Shown here: one piece after another, positions 21,765 through 32,078 of the stretch
Layout of the letters: every line of letters starts with the position of its first letter
Position numbering within the stretch: the stretch's first letter is position 1
DNA from: Klebsiella aerogenes
GTDB lineage: Bacteria > Pseudomonadota > Gammaproteobacteria > Enterobacterales > Enterobacteriaceae
NCBI GenBank assembly: GCA_029027985.1
Contig: CP119076.1
Coordinates: 2,850,422-2,914,421 of the forward strand
Direction: 5' to 3'
DNA: 64,000 nt
Program-made: the position numbers and the translations under genes
Notes under the pieces: generated by a model
Databases searched by the model: none
What the model was told of the DNA's origin: nothing
The model's input: the letters and a program-made list of their open reading frames with translations, nothing else

Positions 21765-22712
21765 TTACCCTTCATATTCATCAAGAAATTGTTCAACCAA
21801 TTTTCTGTTTTTCACGCCCGTTGTGGCGCCAACGCTAAGTACCGATATCGCTGCCGTTGCGTTAGCAAACATTGCGCAGTCACGCAGTGGCTTGCCTTCA
21901 AGCAGCGCAGAGATGAACCCCGAGGCAAAATTATCACCCGCGCCGATGGTATCAATGGCAGTGATCCCGGAAACGGCGGGGACCACCATTTTCATATCGG
22001 CACGCTTGATAAAGCAGCCGTGCTTACCCGTCTTAATCACCACCGTTTTCACGCCACAATTCAGAAAACTATCGGCGATGTCATCCAGTGATTCTTTTCC
22101 GGTAAGCAACTTTGCCTCTTCAAAGTTGGGAAAAAGATAATCCACGTAACTCAATGCTTGCCGAATATCGTCGAGGGTTTCATTAAGCCGTGGCTTAATC
22201 ATATCGGCACAGATAATTAACTGGTGCGCCTTCGCCTGCGTGAAAATCGTCGTTAATGCTTCACCATCCAGTAAAGGGCTATTAAAAATACTGGCCAGTG
22301 ACAGCAGCTTCACCTGCGAGAAGCAGTCAAAATCAACATCGTTAATATTCAGTTTCCACAGGCTGCCGTTGCGGTTGGTGACAAAGGTGCGCTCACCATC
22401 TGCGGTAACTAATCCCACATTAATGGAAGTATCAATATCAGCATCCTGCTTCAAGCTCTGAATATTGATATTTTCCCGACGACAGTGATCAACAATAAAA
22501 TGACCGGCGGCATCATCTCCTATGCGGCTCATTAACGCCGTACGGTGCCCGAGACGTGAAATAATTGTTGCTTCATTAATTGCGTCTCCACCCGTGGTCA
22601 TGGCGATTCTATCTAATGGATATGAGTCTACATCAAAAATATTTTTACTCACTGGCTGCAAAGGAATATCGACGATTGCCGCCCCTATGCAAATAACCTC
22701 GATATTATCCAT
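21765..22712 (-). CDS. ydjH: YdjH, PfkB-family sugar kinase
   Basis: 315 residues from ATG 22712, the E. coli length; the longer frame to 22742 lies inside ydjI. PfkB signatures: N-terminal TTGGDAINEA and C-terminal DTIGAGDNFASGF with the catalytic Asp. It phosphorylates a sugar or sugar acid; work on the E. coli enzyme pointed to higher-carbon sugar acids feeding YdjI, which I recall but cannot confirm here. Starts 4 bases beyond the ydjI stop, implying coupled translation. Confidence 0.94.
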   Translation of the reverse strand: MDNIEVICIGAAIVDIPLQPVSKNIFDVDSYPLDRIAMTTGGDAINEATIISRLGHRTALMSRIGDDAAGHFIVDHCRRENINIQSLKQDADIDTSINVGLVTADGERTFVTNRNGSLWKLNINDVDFDCFSQVKLLSLASIFNSPLLDGEALTTIFTQAKAHQLIICADMIKPRLNETLDDIRQALSYVDYLFPNFEEAKLLTGKESLDDIADSFLNCGVKTVVIKTGKHGCFIKRADMKMVVPAVSGITAIDTIGAGDNFASGFISALLEGKPLRDCAMFANATAAISVLSVGATTGVKNRKLVEQFLDEYEG

Positions 22713-22716
22713 AATG

Positions 22717-23577
<861 letters not shown>

Positions 23578-24621
23578 TTAATGGTTAACTTTAATAACGC
23601 CTTTGATAATTTCGCGTTTGTTGTTGACTGACTCATCAAACGCGCGCTGAACATCTTCATAATCATAAATATGCGTCACCATCGACTTGACATCGAAACG
23701 CCCGGAGGAAATAGCTTCAATAGTGACCGGATAGCGGTTGGCGTAGCGGAAAACGGTCTGAATGGAGACTTCACGGTTAATTTTGAGGAAATTAATCGCC
23801 GAATCACCGGGAACCGTCCCCACGATCATGATTTTCCCGCCGCGCATCACCAGGTACGGAGCCTGCTTGACGGTGATCGCCGAGCCGGCAGTTTCAAAAA
23901 CAATATCGGCCCCCATATCGCCGGAGAACTGCTGACAGCAGGCAACAGTGTCCTCTTTCGCTCCGTTGATCACCGTCGTCGCGCCAAGCTGCTCGGCCAT
24001 GGCCAGACGCTTTTCCAGGACATCAACAACGGCGATGTCGGTAGCCCCCAAACATTTACAGGCTTGCAGGGTCATTAAACCGATACATCCTGCCCCCAAA
24101 ATGACGATTTTCTTGCCCGGTTTAACGTCCGCCAGCATTGCGGCATGCATCCCTACCACCGCAGGCTCTACCAGCGCGCCTTCCATGGTGTCCATGTTAT
24201 CGGGCAGCTTATAAGTGAAGCTTTCCGGATGGCACAGATAATGGGTTAACGCGCCGCGATAATTGGGTTGCGTAGCCATAAAATCGACGTCAGGGCAGAT
24301 GTTGTATTTGCCCTCCAGGCAGTAGCGACAATGTCCGCAGGGTATGCCAGGTTCAATATTCACCCGGTCGCCCGGTTTAAATTTACTGACGCGATTTCCT
24401 ACCGCCACCACCGTACCGGCACATTCATGTCCGAGGCCAATTTCCTGGTTCGGGTCTTTTGGCGGAATAAAGGGACCTGATTCGAAACCGTGAACATCTG
24501 AACCGCAAATACCGACATATTCAATTTTGATCAGTACTTCATGCTCTTCGGGTACCGGGATATCGGCGGCAATAATTTTCATCGTGCCCGGCGTTTTTAA
24601 TATCGCTTTTGAATTTTTCAT
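23578..24621 (-). CDS. ydjJ: YdjJ, zinc-type alcohol/polyol dehydrogenase
   Basis: 347 residues, MDR superfamily. The catalytic zinc site (GICGSDVHGFE, GHECAGTVVAVGNRV) and the four-Cys structural zinc (CGHCRYCLEGKYNIC) are complete; the Rossmann motif is VILGAGCIGLMTLQA. Closest in character to sorbitol/threonine dehydrogenases. One of two dehydrogenases in the cluster, oxidising a polyol or sugar hydroxyl. Confidence 0.94.
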   Translation of the reverse strand: MKNSKAILKTPGTMKIIAADIPVPEEHEVLIKIEYVGICGSDVHGFESGPFIPPKDPNQEIGLGHECAGTVVAVGNRVSKFKPGDRVNIEPGIPCGHCRYCLEGKYNICPDVDFMATQPNYRGALTHYLCHPESFTYKLPDNMDTMEGALVEPAVVGMHAAMLADVKPGKKIVILGAGCIGLMTLQACKCLGATDIAVVDVLEKRLAMAEQLGATTVINGAKEDTVACCQQFSGDMGADIVFETAGSAITVKQAPYLVMRGGKIMIVGTVPGDSAINFLKINREVSIQTVFRYANRYPVTIEAISSGRFDVKSMVTHIYDYEDVQRAFDESVNNKREIIKGVIKVNH

Positions 24622-24639
24622 TTTATTTCCCCATCAATA

Positions 24640-26019
24640 TTATTTGCTGGTAACTGCATCAATACCGAGGCTTTCGACAGAGACGCCTTTGGTTTCAATT
24701 CCGATGGTAGCAATGGCGACAGCGACAATAATGGAGACCGCACCCAGCAGGACAAAAACCCCCGTTACGCCATAACCGTTAAGCAATACCGCGACCGCAT
24801 AAGGCGCGGCGATACCGCTGATACGCCCTACCGCATTCGCCAGACCAGAACCGCGAAGTTTCGCTTCGGTCGGCCATATTTCCGGTACATACACCGCCGA
24901 AGCGTAGCAAACGTACATATAGACAAAAGTAATCAGGAAGAAGCCAATTAGCGTAATCAGCAGCATGCTGGTTTGCAGCGAGTAGATATATCCCAGCACG
25001 GCGATTAATACTAATAAGCCCACCCCCATGGTCTTTCTGGGTATTTTATCCATCACCAACATGGCGATAAAAATCCCGAACGGCGCACCGAACATGCTCA
25101 TGGTATTTAAGACAATCGAGTCTTTCAGGTTAATCCCCTGAGTCATAAATATGGTCGGCAGCCAGTTAATTAAGGTGTACTGCACAACGTTCATAGCAAT
25201 CAGGACAAAGGAACCTAAAATAACGCGCTTCAGTAACACACCCGTTAATAAGGCCGAATAAGGAACCGTACGCGGGGCTTTGCCGTCATCTTCAATTACC
25301 ACAGGCGGCAGCGGCTTGCCGGTCTGCTGAACAACCCCTTCTTCAATGGCCCGCATCACCTTCTCAGCTTCAGCGTAGCGTCCGCGGGATTCCAGCCAAC
25401 GAGGCGACTCCGGGAACCAGCGCCAGGCAATAACGGTCGCCACCAGCGACAGTATGGCCGGGATCAGTAACTGTATACGCCAGTTCCATTCCGCGCTGAT
25501 TAGCGGCGTCAACCCCATCGCGATCAGCGAACACAGCGGATAAGACCAGTTGCCGATAAATGAGACCCTACTGGACCAAGTGCCACGATTTCGGCCTGGC
25601 ATATATTCGGTAAATCCGGCAAACAAAGTGACCAACAACGCGCCTAATCCAACCCCCATCACAAATCGACAGGCAATAAGGAAGGTCATATTTGGGGAAA
25701 ATGCCCCCACCACCATGGCGATAATATGAATCGCTTCATAGAGGATGAACGCATTTTTACGCCCGGTTTTATCGCCGATAATGCCTCCGCCAAGTGCGCC
25801 GAGAAACATTCCTGCAGTAGTCATGGCAGAAAACGTGGCGGTCGTTGAATTATCGGTCCAGCCGAGATCTTTTAACTGTGCGAGGATGAGTCCTCCAACC
25901 GCGTTACTCCAACAAACCAGTAGCCCAAAGGCAACCATGGCAAACATTGATGAATGCCAGCGGCAATCAGGTAGGCGATCCAACCGGGCGCCGCAATGCG
26001 GTTTTGTAATCTGTTCCAT
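24640..26019 (-). CDS. ydjK: YdjK, MFS transporter of the ydj catabolic cluster
   Basis: 459 residues and twelve membrane segments, paralogous to YdjE (shared N-terminal GARLDRLP and RLRGSG-like motifs). Loop motif GGIIGDKTGRKNAF, ESPRWLESRGRY and VPEIWPTEAKLRGSGLANAVGRI are typical. AAAGGAAT precedes the ATG. Two non-identical transporters in one catabolic operon suggest uptake of related substrates or import plus export. Confidence 0.94.
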   Translation of the reverse strand: MEQITKPHCGARLDRLPDCRWHSSMFAMVAFGLLVCWSNAVGGLILAQLKDLGWTDNSTTATFSAMTTAGMFLGALGGGIIGDKTGRKNAFILYEAIHIIAMVVGAFSPNMTFLIACRFVMGVGLGALLVTLFAGFTEYMPGRNRGTWSSRVSFIGNWSYPLCSLIAMGLTPLISAEWNWRIQLLIPAILSLVATVIAWRWFPESPRWLESRGRYAEAEKVMRAIEEGVVQQTGKPLPPVVIEDDGKAPRTVPYSALLTGVLLKRVILGSFVLIAMNVVQYTLINWLPTIFMTQGINLKDSIVLNTMSMFGAPFGIFIAMLVMDKIPRKTMGVGLLVLIAVLGYIYSLQTSMLLITLIGFFLITFVYMYVCYASAVYVPEIWPTEAKLRGSGLANAVGRISGIAAPYAVAVLLNGYGVTGVFVLLGAVSIIVAVAIATIGIETKGVSVESLGIDAVTSK

Positions 26020-26045
26020 CCGATAACATTCCTTTTATAAAGGGG

Positions 26046-27122
26046 CTATTCATCAAAGTCGTAGGTCATGATGACTTTTATCGCGGTCTTATCGACCATC
26101 GCATCAAACCCTTCGCGCCATTGCGATAGGCCAATACGGTGAGTAATCATCGGTTTGACTTTGAGCGCGCCGCTGGCGAGCAAGCGAATAGCGTTCCGCC
26201 AGGAAGTGGAGTCGTAGGCCATATGGCCAATGATGCTTTTGTTCCAGGCGGTGATATCGTTGATGGAGAAATCCAGAGGTTTAAAGCCCATGCCGACGCG
26301 AACGACTTCACCGTTGGGACGCAGCATTTCGATCGATTGTTTAAGGGCGATATTGGCGCCGGAGCATTCGATAACCAGTCCCAGGTTGTCTTTGCCGCAG
26401 ATTTGCTGGCAGCGCGCGACCACATCTTCGATGGAACCGTTGACAACCGCTGTCGCCCCCAGCTCTTTGGCGATCGGGAAGCGTACGGTGACGTCCTCTT
26501 CCAGCCCGACCATCACGATATTTACGGCCCCCATGATGCGCGCCATTTGCACGGAAAAGAGCCCTAATGGGCCGGTGCCGAAAACCACAACGTCCTGGCC
26601 GGGAAGAAATTTGGATTGCTGAGCGATAGATTTGTAGGCGTTACAGATAGGATCCAGCACCGCCGCTTCTTCATAATCAACGCCTTGTGGGATTTCCCAC
26701 AGCGCATGGCGGTGAATTTTAAGGATCTCTCCCGGTACTAAACAGTATTTAGAGAAACCGCCGCCCCAGGTATTGTTGTCCAGCCCCAAATTTACTTTTT
26801 CTGTACAACACAGAAAATCGCCCTGTTCACAGGCCGGACACACACCGCAAACGTGCCCGCTATTATCAGACACCACGCGTTGTCCGACTTTCCAATCCTT
26901 GACCTTATCGCCGACCCGAACAATCAACCCGGCAAATTCGTGGCCGCGAACTGAATTGAATTGGTCAGAGCCACTGTCCACATTGTAATGTTTCATATCC
27001 GCGCCACAGATGGCTGCCGCTTTAATTTCAATCACTACGTCATCCGGGCCGCAAAACGGCTCAGGTACATCAATCATTTTATAGCCGCCAAAGGCCTTAC
27101 CAAATCTTGCCAGTGCTTTCAT
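26046..27122 (-). CDS. ydjL: YdjL, zinc-type alcohol/polyol dehydrogenase
   Basis: 358 residues from ATG 27122, with AAGGAAG 7 bases upstream and the E. coli N-terminus MKALARFGKAFGGYK; the 17-residue extension to 27173 is not supported. MDR fold with catalytic zinc motif AAICGADMKHYN/GHEFAGLIVRVG, structural zinc CGVCPACEQGDFLCC and Rossmann GTGPLGLFSVQMA. First gene of the ydjLKJIHG(FE) operon. Confidence 0.94.
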   Translation of the reverse strand: MKALARFGKAFGGYKMIDVPEPFCGPDDVVIEIKAAAICGADMKHYNVDSGSDQFNSVRGHEFAGLIVRVGDKVKDWKVGQRVVSDNSGHVCGVCPACEQGDFLCCTEKVNLGLDNNTWGGGFSKYCLVPGEILKIHRHALWEIPQGVDYEEAAVLDPICNAYKSIAQQSKFLPGQDVVVFGTGPLGLFSVQMARIMGAVNIVMVGLEEDVTVRFPIAKELGATAVVNGSIEDVVARCQQICGKDNLGLVIECSGANIALKQSIEMLRPNGEVVRVGMGFKPLDFSINDITAWNKSIIGHMAYDSTSWRNAIRLLASGALKVKPMITHRIGLSQWREGFDAMVDKTAIKVIMTYDFDE

Positions 27123-27161
27123 TGCGTCTTCCTTTGTGTTGGTTTTTGCTTCAGTGGGAGC

Positions 27162-27204
27162 ATACTCAACCACACAATCTTTAAGGTCAACACAAAATCT
27201 TTAA
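27162..27204 (-). promoter_or_regulatory. Probable promoter and direct-repeat operator of the ydj operon
   Basis: On the minus strand TTGACC (27190-27185) lies 17 bases before GAGTAT (27167-27162), 40 bases before the ydjL ATG. The -35 is flanked by two copies of TTAAAGATT that begin exactly 20 bases apart (27204 and 27184 on the minus strand), within longer TTAAAGATTTTGTG/TTAAAGATTGTGTG repeats. Direct repeats at two helical turns around a -35 suit a DeoR-type repressor such as YdjF; inference. Confidence 0.5.
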
Positions 27205-27400
27205 AACACAGACAATGATCTTCATTTCACAACCAAGATCACAAATACCGATAAATGCGGCTCAAAGGAGGAGAAAAGAGGCTCTCGTGGCGTCTGGCAG
27301 GCAGTGCCGTGAACACCTTCGCAGTTTTGCTCGATGGAAACCTCTAGACTGGACAGGTTGTTTTTTCGCCACGCCATTTCCGTGGCGTGTGCCTGTTTAT

Positions 27401-27595
27401 CCCCTAAATAATTCAAGTTGTAGAAAGGCGGCAAGGGCGCGACAAATTCGTCAGGAACGAATTTGACCAGCCAAAGGCTGGCCTTCGGTGAGGGACAAGG
27501 ATGTCCCTCATTAATCCCCAGGAGCATAGATAACTATGTGACTGGGGTGAGTGCACGCAGCCAACGCATCTGCAGCTTGAAGTATGACGGGTATA
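27401..27595. repeat. Structured intergenic repeat upstream of the chitinase gene
   Basis: A 195-base unit bounded by TTCAAGTTG (27412-27420) and CAGCTTGAA (27573-27581) and ending in TGACGGGTAT. Inside are four further perfect stems: AAATTCGT/ACGAATTT (27444/27457), CCAGCC/GGCTGG (27467/27476), GAGGGACA/TGTCCCTC (27490/27502) and CCCCAG..CATAG/CTATG..CTGGGG (27516-27547). The sequence resembles a dispersed non-coding repeat of Klebsiella, Serratia and relatives. A short relative lies at 35264. The remainder of the 27123-27617 gap holds the ydj promoter and a GCCACGCCA.../...TGGCGTG hairpin near 27368; no further gene is seen. Confidence 0.7.
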
Positions 27596-27617
27596 TCATT
27601 GTCAAAGAGGAAATCCG

Positions 27618-28874
27618 ATGAAACTTTTGCCCTTGCTGGCAGCATTACCCCTGCTCTGCGCCTCTGTCGTTTCCGCGCAATCCTGGATGTCAGTGGGTTA
27701 CTTTAACGGCGGCGGCGACGTCACCGCAGGTCCTGGCGGTGATATCAACAAGCTGGATGTCCGGCAGATAACCCATCTCAATTACTCCTTCGGCCTTATC
27801 TACAACGATGAGAAAGATGAGACTAATGATGCCCTGAAAGATCCTGACCATCTCCACCAAATCTGGCTGTCGCCAAAGGTACAGGCGGATTTACAAAAAC
27901 TCCCCACACTGCGTAAACAAAATCCTGACCTCAACGTTCTGCTCTCTGTCGGCGGTTGGGGCGCGCGAGGTTTCTCGGGCGCAGCGGCAACGCCGGAAAC
28001 CCGCGCGGTATTTATCCGCTCGGTCCAGCAAGTCATTAACCAGTATGGCCTTGATGGTATCGACCTCGATTGGGAGTATCCGGTGAATGGCGCCTGGGGG
28101 CTGGTCGCCAGTCAACCAGCGGATCGCGATAACTTTACCGCCCTGCTCAAAGAGCTCCGTGCGGCCATCGGCGATAAAAAACTGCTGACCATTGCGGTAG
28201 GTGCTAACGCGGAAAGCCCGAAGAGCTGGATCGATGTGAAAGCCATCGCCCCACTGCTGAATTATATCAACCTGATGACCTACGCCATGGCCTACGGTAC
28301 CCAGTACTTCAACTCAAACCTGTATGACTCCCGCCACTGGCCGACAGTGGCCGCCGCGGATAAATACAGCGCCGATTTCGTGGTGAACAACTATCTGGCC
28401 GCCGGGCTTAAACCCAGCCAGATGAACCTCGGGATCGGTTTCTATGGCCGGGTACCGAAACGCGCCGTCGAGCCGGGTATTGACTGGAGTAAGCCAGACG
28501 CACAGAAAAACCCCGTCACCGAACCCTACTTCGGCACGCAGCAAGTCGAGCTGTTTAAGTCGTTGGGTTATGATCTGAGCAAAGATACCTATGTGAAATA
28601 CAACGATATTGTGGCGAAATTGTTGAACGATCCGCAGAAGCGTTTTACGGAACATTGGGATGACGAGGCGAAGGTGCCGTGGCTATCCGTAAAATCGGCT
28701 GATGGGAAAGCGCTGTTCGCCATTTCCTACGAGAACCCGCGTTCGGTAGCCATTAAAGCGGATTATATCAAGCGCAAGGGATTAGCCGGCGGGATGTTTT
28801 GGGAGTATGGCGCCGATGACAAAAACCAGCTCGCCCGGCAGTTGGCCGCGTCGCTAGGTATCAAAGCGCAGTAG
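27618..28874 (+). CDS. Secreted glycoside hydrolase family 18 chitinase
   Basis: 418 residues. A signal peptide (MKLLPLLAALPLLCASVVSAQ) leads into a GH18 TIM barrel with the catalytic DGIDLDWEYP (DxxDxDxE, Glu about residue 157), the SVGGWG strand, INLMTYAMAYG and the late MFWEYGADDK. No separate chitin-binding domain is visible. It should hydrolyse chitin or chito-oligosaccharides outside the inner membrane. AGAGGAAATCC precedes the ATG. It separates ydjL from yeaC, where K-12 has no such gene; the structured repeat immediately upstream may mark the insertion border. Symbol left open because several chi names exist. Confidence 0.92.
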   Translation: MKLLPLLAALPLLCASVVSAQSWMSVGYFNGGGDVTAGPGGDINKLDVRQITHLNYSFGLIYNDEKDETNDALKDPDHLHQIWLSPKVQADLQKLPTLRKQNPDLNVLLSVGGWGARGFSGAAATPETRAVFIRSVQQVINQYGLDGIDLDWEYPVNGAWGLVASQPADRDNFTALLKELRAAIGDKKLLTIAVGANAESPKSWIDVKAIAPLLNYINLMTYAMAYGTQYFNSNLYDSRHWPTVAAADKYSADFVVNNYLAAGLKPSQMNLGIGFYGRVPKRAVEPGIDWSKPDAQKNPVTEPYFGTQQVELFKSLGYDLSKDTYVKYNDIVAKLLNDPQKRFTEHWDDEAKVPWLSVKSADGKALFAISYENPRSVAIKADYIKRKGLAGGMFWEYGADDKNQLARQLAASLGIKAQ

Positions 28875-28882
28875 CGCGCGAT

Positions 28883-28957
28883 CCCCGATGGCGCTACGCT
28901 ATCGGGGCCACAAGGAAAGGTAGCCCGGCTAAGGCGCTCACGCCGCCTGCCGGGTTA
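28883..28957. repeat. Hairpin and REP-type palindrome after the chitinase gene
   Basis: CCCCGAT/ATCGGGG (28883-28907) forms a hairpin beginning 9 bases after the chitinase stop, followed by a REP-like palindrome AGCCCGGCTAAGGCG...CCTGCCGGGTT at about 28921-28957. It lies between convergent genes and may end both transcripts. Confidence 0.6.
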
Positions 28958-28970
28958 CAGGCATATGCAA

Positions 28971-29249
28971 TTACTGCATTTTCAGCGTGGCAATCGGCTT
29001 CGGCACGATACCGAAATCTTCTTTCAGCTGTTGTTTGCTTTTCATCACCATCTGACCATTGGTGTCGATAGTCATATGCTGCGCATCCGCGTTGTTACGC
29101 GCCTGCCACAACATCACCAATTGCATGCTGTTCTCTTTCTGTTCCTCGGTCAGCGCGACGCCGTCCGGCCACTTGCCTAACTCCACCGCCGTGGCTAAAC
29201 GTTGATACAGTTCCGGCGTCATACTGGCAATAATTTGCTCGATATCCAT
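28971..29249 (-). CDS. yeaC: YeaC, DUF1315 family protein
   Basis: 92 residues from ATG 29249, matching E. coli YeaC (ASMTPELYQRL-TAVELGKWPDGVALT, DTNGQMVMKSKQQLKEDFGI). The in-frame GTG at 29261 overlaps the GGAG ribosome site, so ATG 29249 is preferred. Small cytosolic protein of unknown function, 43 bases downstream of msrB and probably co-transcribed with it. Confidence 0.9.
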   Translation of the reverse strand: MDIEQIIASMTPELYQRLATAVELGKWPDGVALTEEQKENSMQLVMLWQARNNADAQHMTIDTNGQMVMKSKQQLKEDFGIVPKPIATLKMQ

Positions 29250-29292
29250 CGTCTGTTTCACTCCGTATTGGAATAATTTGCTGAATCGTTTC

Positions 29293-29706
29293 TTAGCCTT
29301 TGGTTTGCTCGCCGTTTTGATCGTCGGTGAAGCTTAAAGAGGCCGAGTTGACGCAAAAACGCTCGCCCGTCGGCTGAGGGCCATCGGGGAAGACGTGACC
29401 AAGGTGCGCATCGCAACTACCGCAGCGAATTTCAGTACGCTGCATACCGTGGGAGTAATCATTGAGATAACGAATCGCCTCGTCGCTGACCGGCTCGTAG
29501 AAGCTCGGCCAGCCACAACCAGAATCATACTTGGATTGCGAGTTAAACAGCGGCGCATCGCAGACCAGGCAGTGGTAGACGCCGTCTTTTTTGTTATGCA
29601 GCAACCGTCCGGTGAACGGCGGTTCGGTACCGTGATTCTGCGTCACATAAAACTGCATCTCGCTCAAATCTTGTTTGAGCTCGTCAGGAGATGGTTTATT
29701 AGCCAT
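29293..29706 (-). CDS. msrB: Peptide-methionine (R)-S-oxide reductase
   Basis: 137 residues. Two zinc-binding CxxC pairs are present (CLVCDAP and CGSCDAH) and the catalytic Cys is in [11 protein letters not shown] (about residue 118). It reduces methionine-R-sulfoxide in proteins with thioredoxin. Divergent from gapA, as in E. coli. Confidence 0.97.
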   Translation of the reverse strand: MANKPSPDELKQDLSEMQFYVTQNHGTEPPFTGRLLHNKKDGVYHCLVCDAPLFNSQSKYDSGCGWPSFYEPVSDEAIRYLNDYSHGMQRTEIRCGSCDAHLGHVFPDGPQPTGERFCVNSASLSFTDDQNGEQTKG

Positions 29707-29822
29707 GTGATTACTTCTCGCTTTGAAAGGGCAACTTTACGCGTCGATTCTAACAAAACATTAACAATGAAACCTGCACTTTTGTTCTAAACTTATCCGA
29801 TGCCATCAGGCAGCCGGATAAT

Positions 29823-29838
29823 TGTGATGCAAATCACG
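29823..29838 (+). promoter_or_regulatory. CRP-like site in the msrB-gapA intergenic region
   Basis: TGTGATGCAAATCACG fits TGTGA-N6-TCACA with one mismatch. E. coli gapA is known to be CRP-activated at a distal promoter, and this lies 222 bases before the gapA ATG in the 338-base gap. Confidence 0.65.
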
Positions 29839-29973
29839 TTTTTATCCTAAATGACCTTTAAAATTCCGGGCGCAGTCCCCATATGGAATTGGGCTCAAAG
29901 GGAGAGTGAGGCACATCAATCGCGCAAAGGTCTGCTCAGGATTGATTTGTCGCAATGATTGACACGATTCCGC

Positions 29974-30002
29974 TTGACGCTGCGTAAGGTTTTTGTAATT
30001 TT
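29974..30002 (+). promoter_or_regulatory. gapA proximal promoter
   Basis: TTGACG at 29974-29979 followed 16-17 bases later by TAATTT/AATTTT, with GTAAGGTTTTTGTAATTTTACAGG in common with the constitutive P1 promoter of E. coli gapA. About 40 bases downstream lies the gapA start. Confidence 0.75.
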
Positions 30003-30032
30003 ACAGGCAACCTTTTATTCACTAACAAATAG

Positions 30033-31040
<1,008 letters not shown>

Positions 31041-31062
31041 GTTGAGATGAACAAGTAATCGA

Positions 31063-31092
31063 TAAGAGCGGCCTGGGTCGCTCTTTTTTTTG
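31063..31092 (+). terminator. Intrinsic terminator of gapA
   Basis: AGAGCG/CGCTCT stem with an 8-nt loop followed by eight T residues, 22 bases after the gapA stop. Read-through would reach yeaD 21 bases later. Confidence 0.9.
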
Positions 31093-31113
31093 CCTTAAAA
31101 AGAGGATAGCGTA

Positions 31114-31998
31114 ATGATTAATAAAATTTTTGCTCTCCCGGTCATTGAACAACTCTCCCCGGTATTCTCCCGACGCCAGTTGGACGATCTTGAACTCATC
31201 GTCATCGACCACCCCCAGGTAAAAGCGTCCGTCGCCCTGCAGGGCGCTCACCTGCTCTCCTGGAAACCGGCTGGTGAAGATGAAGTCCTGTGGTTGAGCA
31301 ACAATACCCCATTCAAAAACGGCGTTGCCCTGCGCGGCGGCGTGCCTATTTGCTGGCCGTGGTTCGGCCCGTCAGCGCAGCAAGGTTTGCCATCGCATGG
31401 CTTCGCGCGCAATCTGCCGTGGGCGTTAAAATGCCAGGACGAAGATGAAAATGGCGTGATGCTGACCTTCGAACTACAGAGCAGCGATGAAACTCGCAAA
31501 TACTGGCCGCACGACTTCACGCTTTACGCGCGCTTCAAGCTGGGTAACACCTGCGAGATCGAACTGGAAGCCCACGGTGAGTTTGAAACCACTTCCGCCC
31601 TGCACACCTACTTCAACGTCGGCGACATCGCCGCGGTGAAAGTCAGCGGCCTGGGCGAGCGCTATATTGATAAAGTGCTGAATGCCGAAGAAGGCGTGTT
31701 GAAAGATGGCATCCAGACTTTCCCGGATCGCACTGACCGCGTCTATCTGAATGCTGAAGCCTGCAGCGTGATTCATGATGAAGCGCTGAAACGCAACATC
31801 GACGTGATCCATCGCCACCACGGCAACGTCGTTGCCTGGAACCCGGGCCCTGCGCTCTCCGTCAGCATGGGCGATATGCCGGATGATGGCTACAAGACAT
31901 TCGTTTGCGTGGAAACCTGCTGCGTGACCGAGCCGCAGAAAGCGAGCGAAGAGAAACCAACACGTCTGGCCCAGACCATTCGCGTCCTGAAGCGTTAA
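31114..31998 (+). CDS. yeaD: YeaD, D-hexose-6-phosphate mutarotase
   Basis: 294 residues of the galactose-mutarotase-like (GalM/aldose 1-epimerase) fold. GLPSHGFARNLPW (active His), LHTYFNVGDI (second His) and VAWNPGP...VCVETCCV (Glu) are the expected catalytic segments. It interconverts anomers of hexose-6-phosphates next to glycolysis; the conserved placement after gapA supports the role. GAGGATAGCGT precedes the ATG. The K-12 gene yeaE that follows is absent. Confidence 0.94.
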   Translation: MINKIFALPVIEQLSPVFSRRQLDDLELIVIDHPQVKASVALQGAHLLSWKPAGEDEVLWLSNNTPFKNGVALRGGVPICWPWFGPSAQQGLPSHGFARNLPWALKCQDEDENGVMLTFELQSSDETRKYWPHDFTLYARFKLGNTCEIELEAHGEFETTSALHTYFNVGDIAAVKVSGLGERYIDKVLNAEEGVLKDGIQTFPDRTDRVYLNAEACSVIHDEALKRNIDVIHRHHGNVVAWNPGPALSVSMGDMPDDGYKTFVCVETCCVTEPQKASEEKPTRLAQTIRVLKR

Positions 31999-32025
31999 TG
32001 ACCGCAAGATGCGCCATCATAGAGC

Positions 32026-32050
32026 AAAACAGGGCATAACGCCCTGTTTT
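32026..32050. terminator. Bidirectional terminator between yeaD and mipA
   Basis: AAAACAGGGC/GCCCTGTTTT, a perfect 10-bp stem with a 5-nt loop, flanked by A and T runs so that it works on both strands for the convergent genes yeaD and mipA. Confidence 0.88.
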
Positions 32051-32078
32051 GATGCATAAAACCTGCAGAAGTGCGCAA

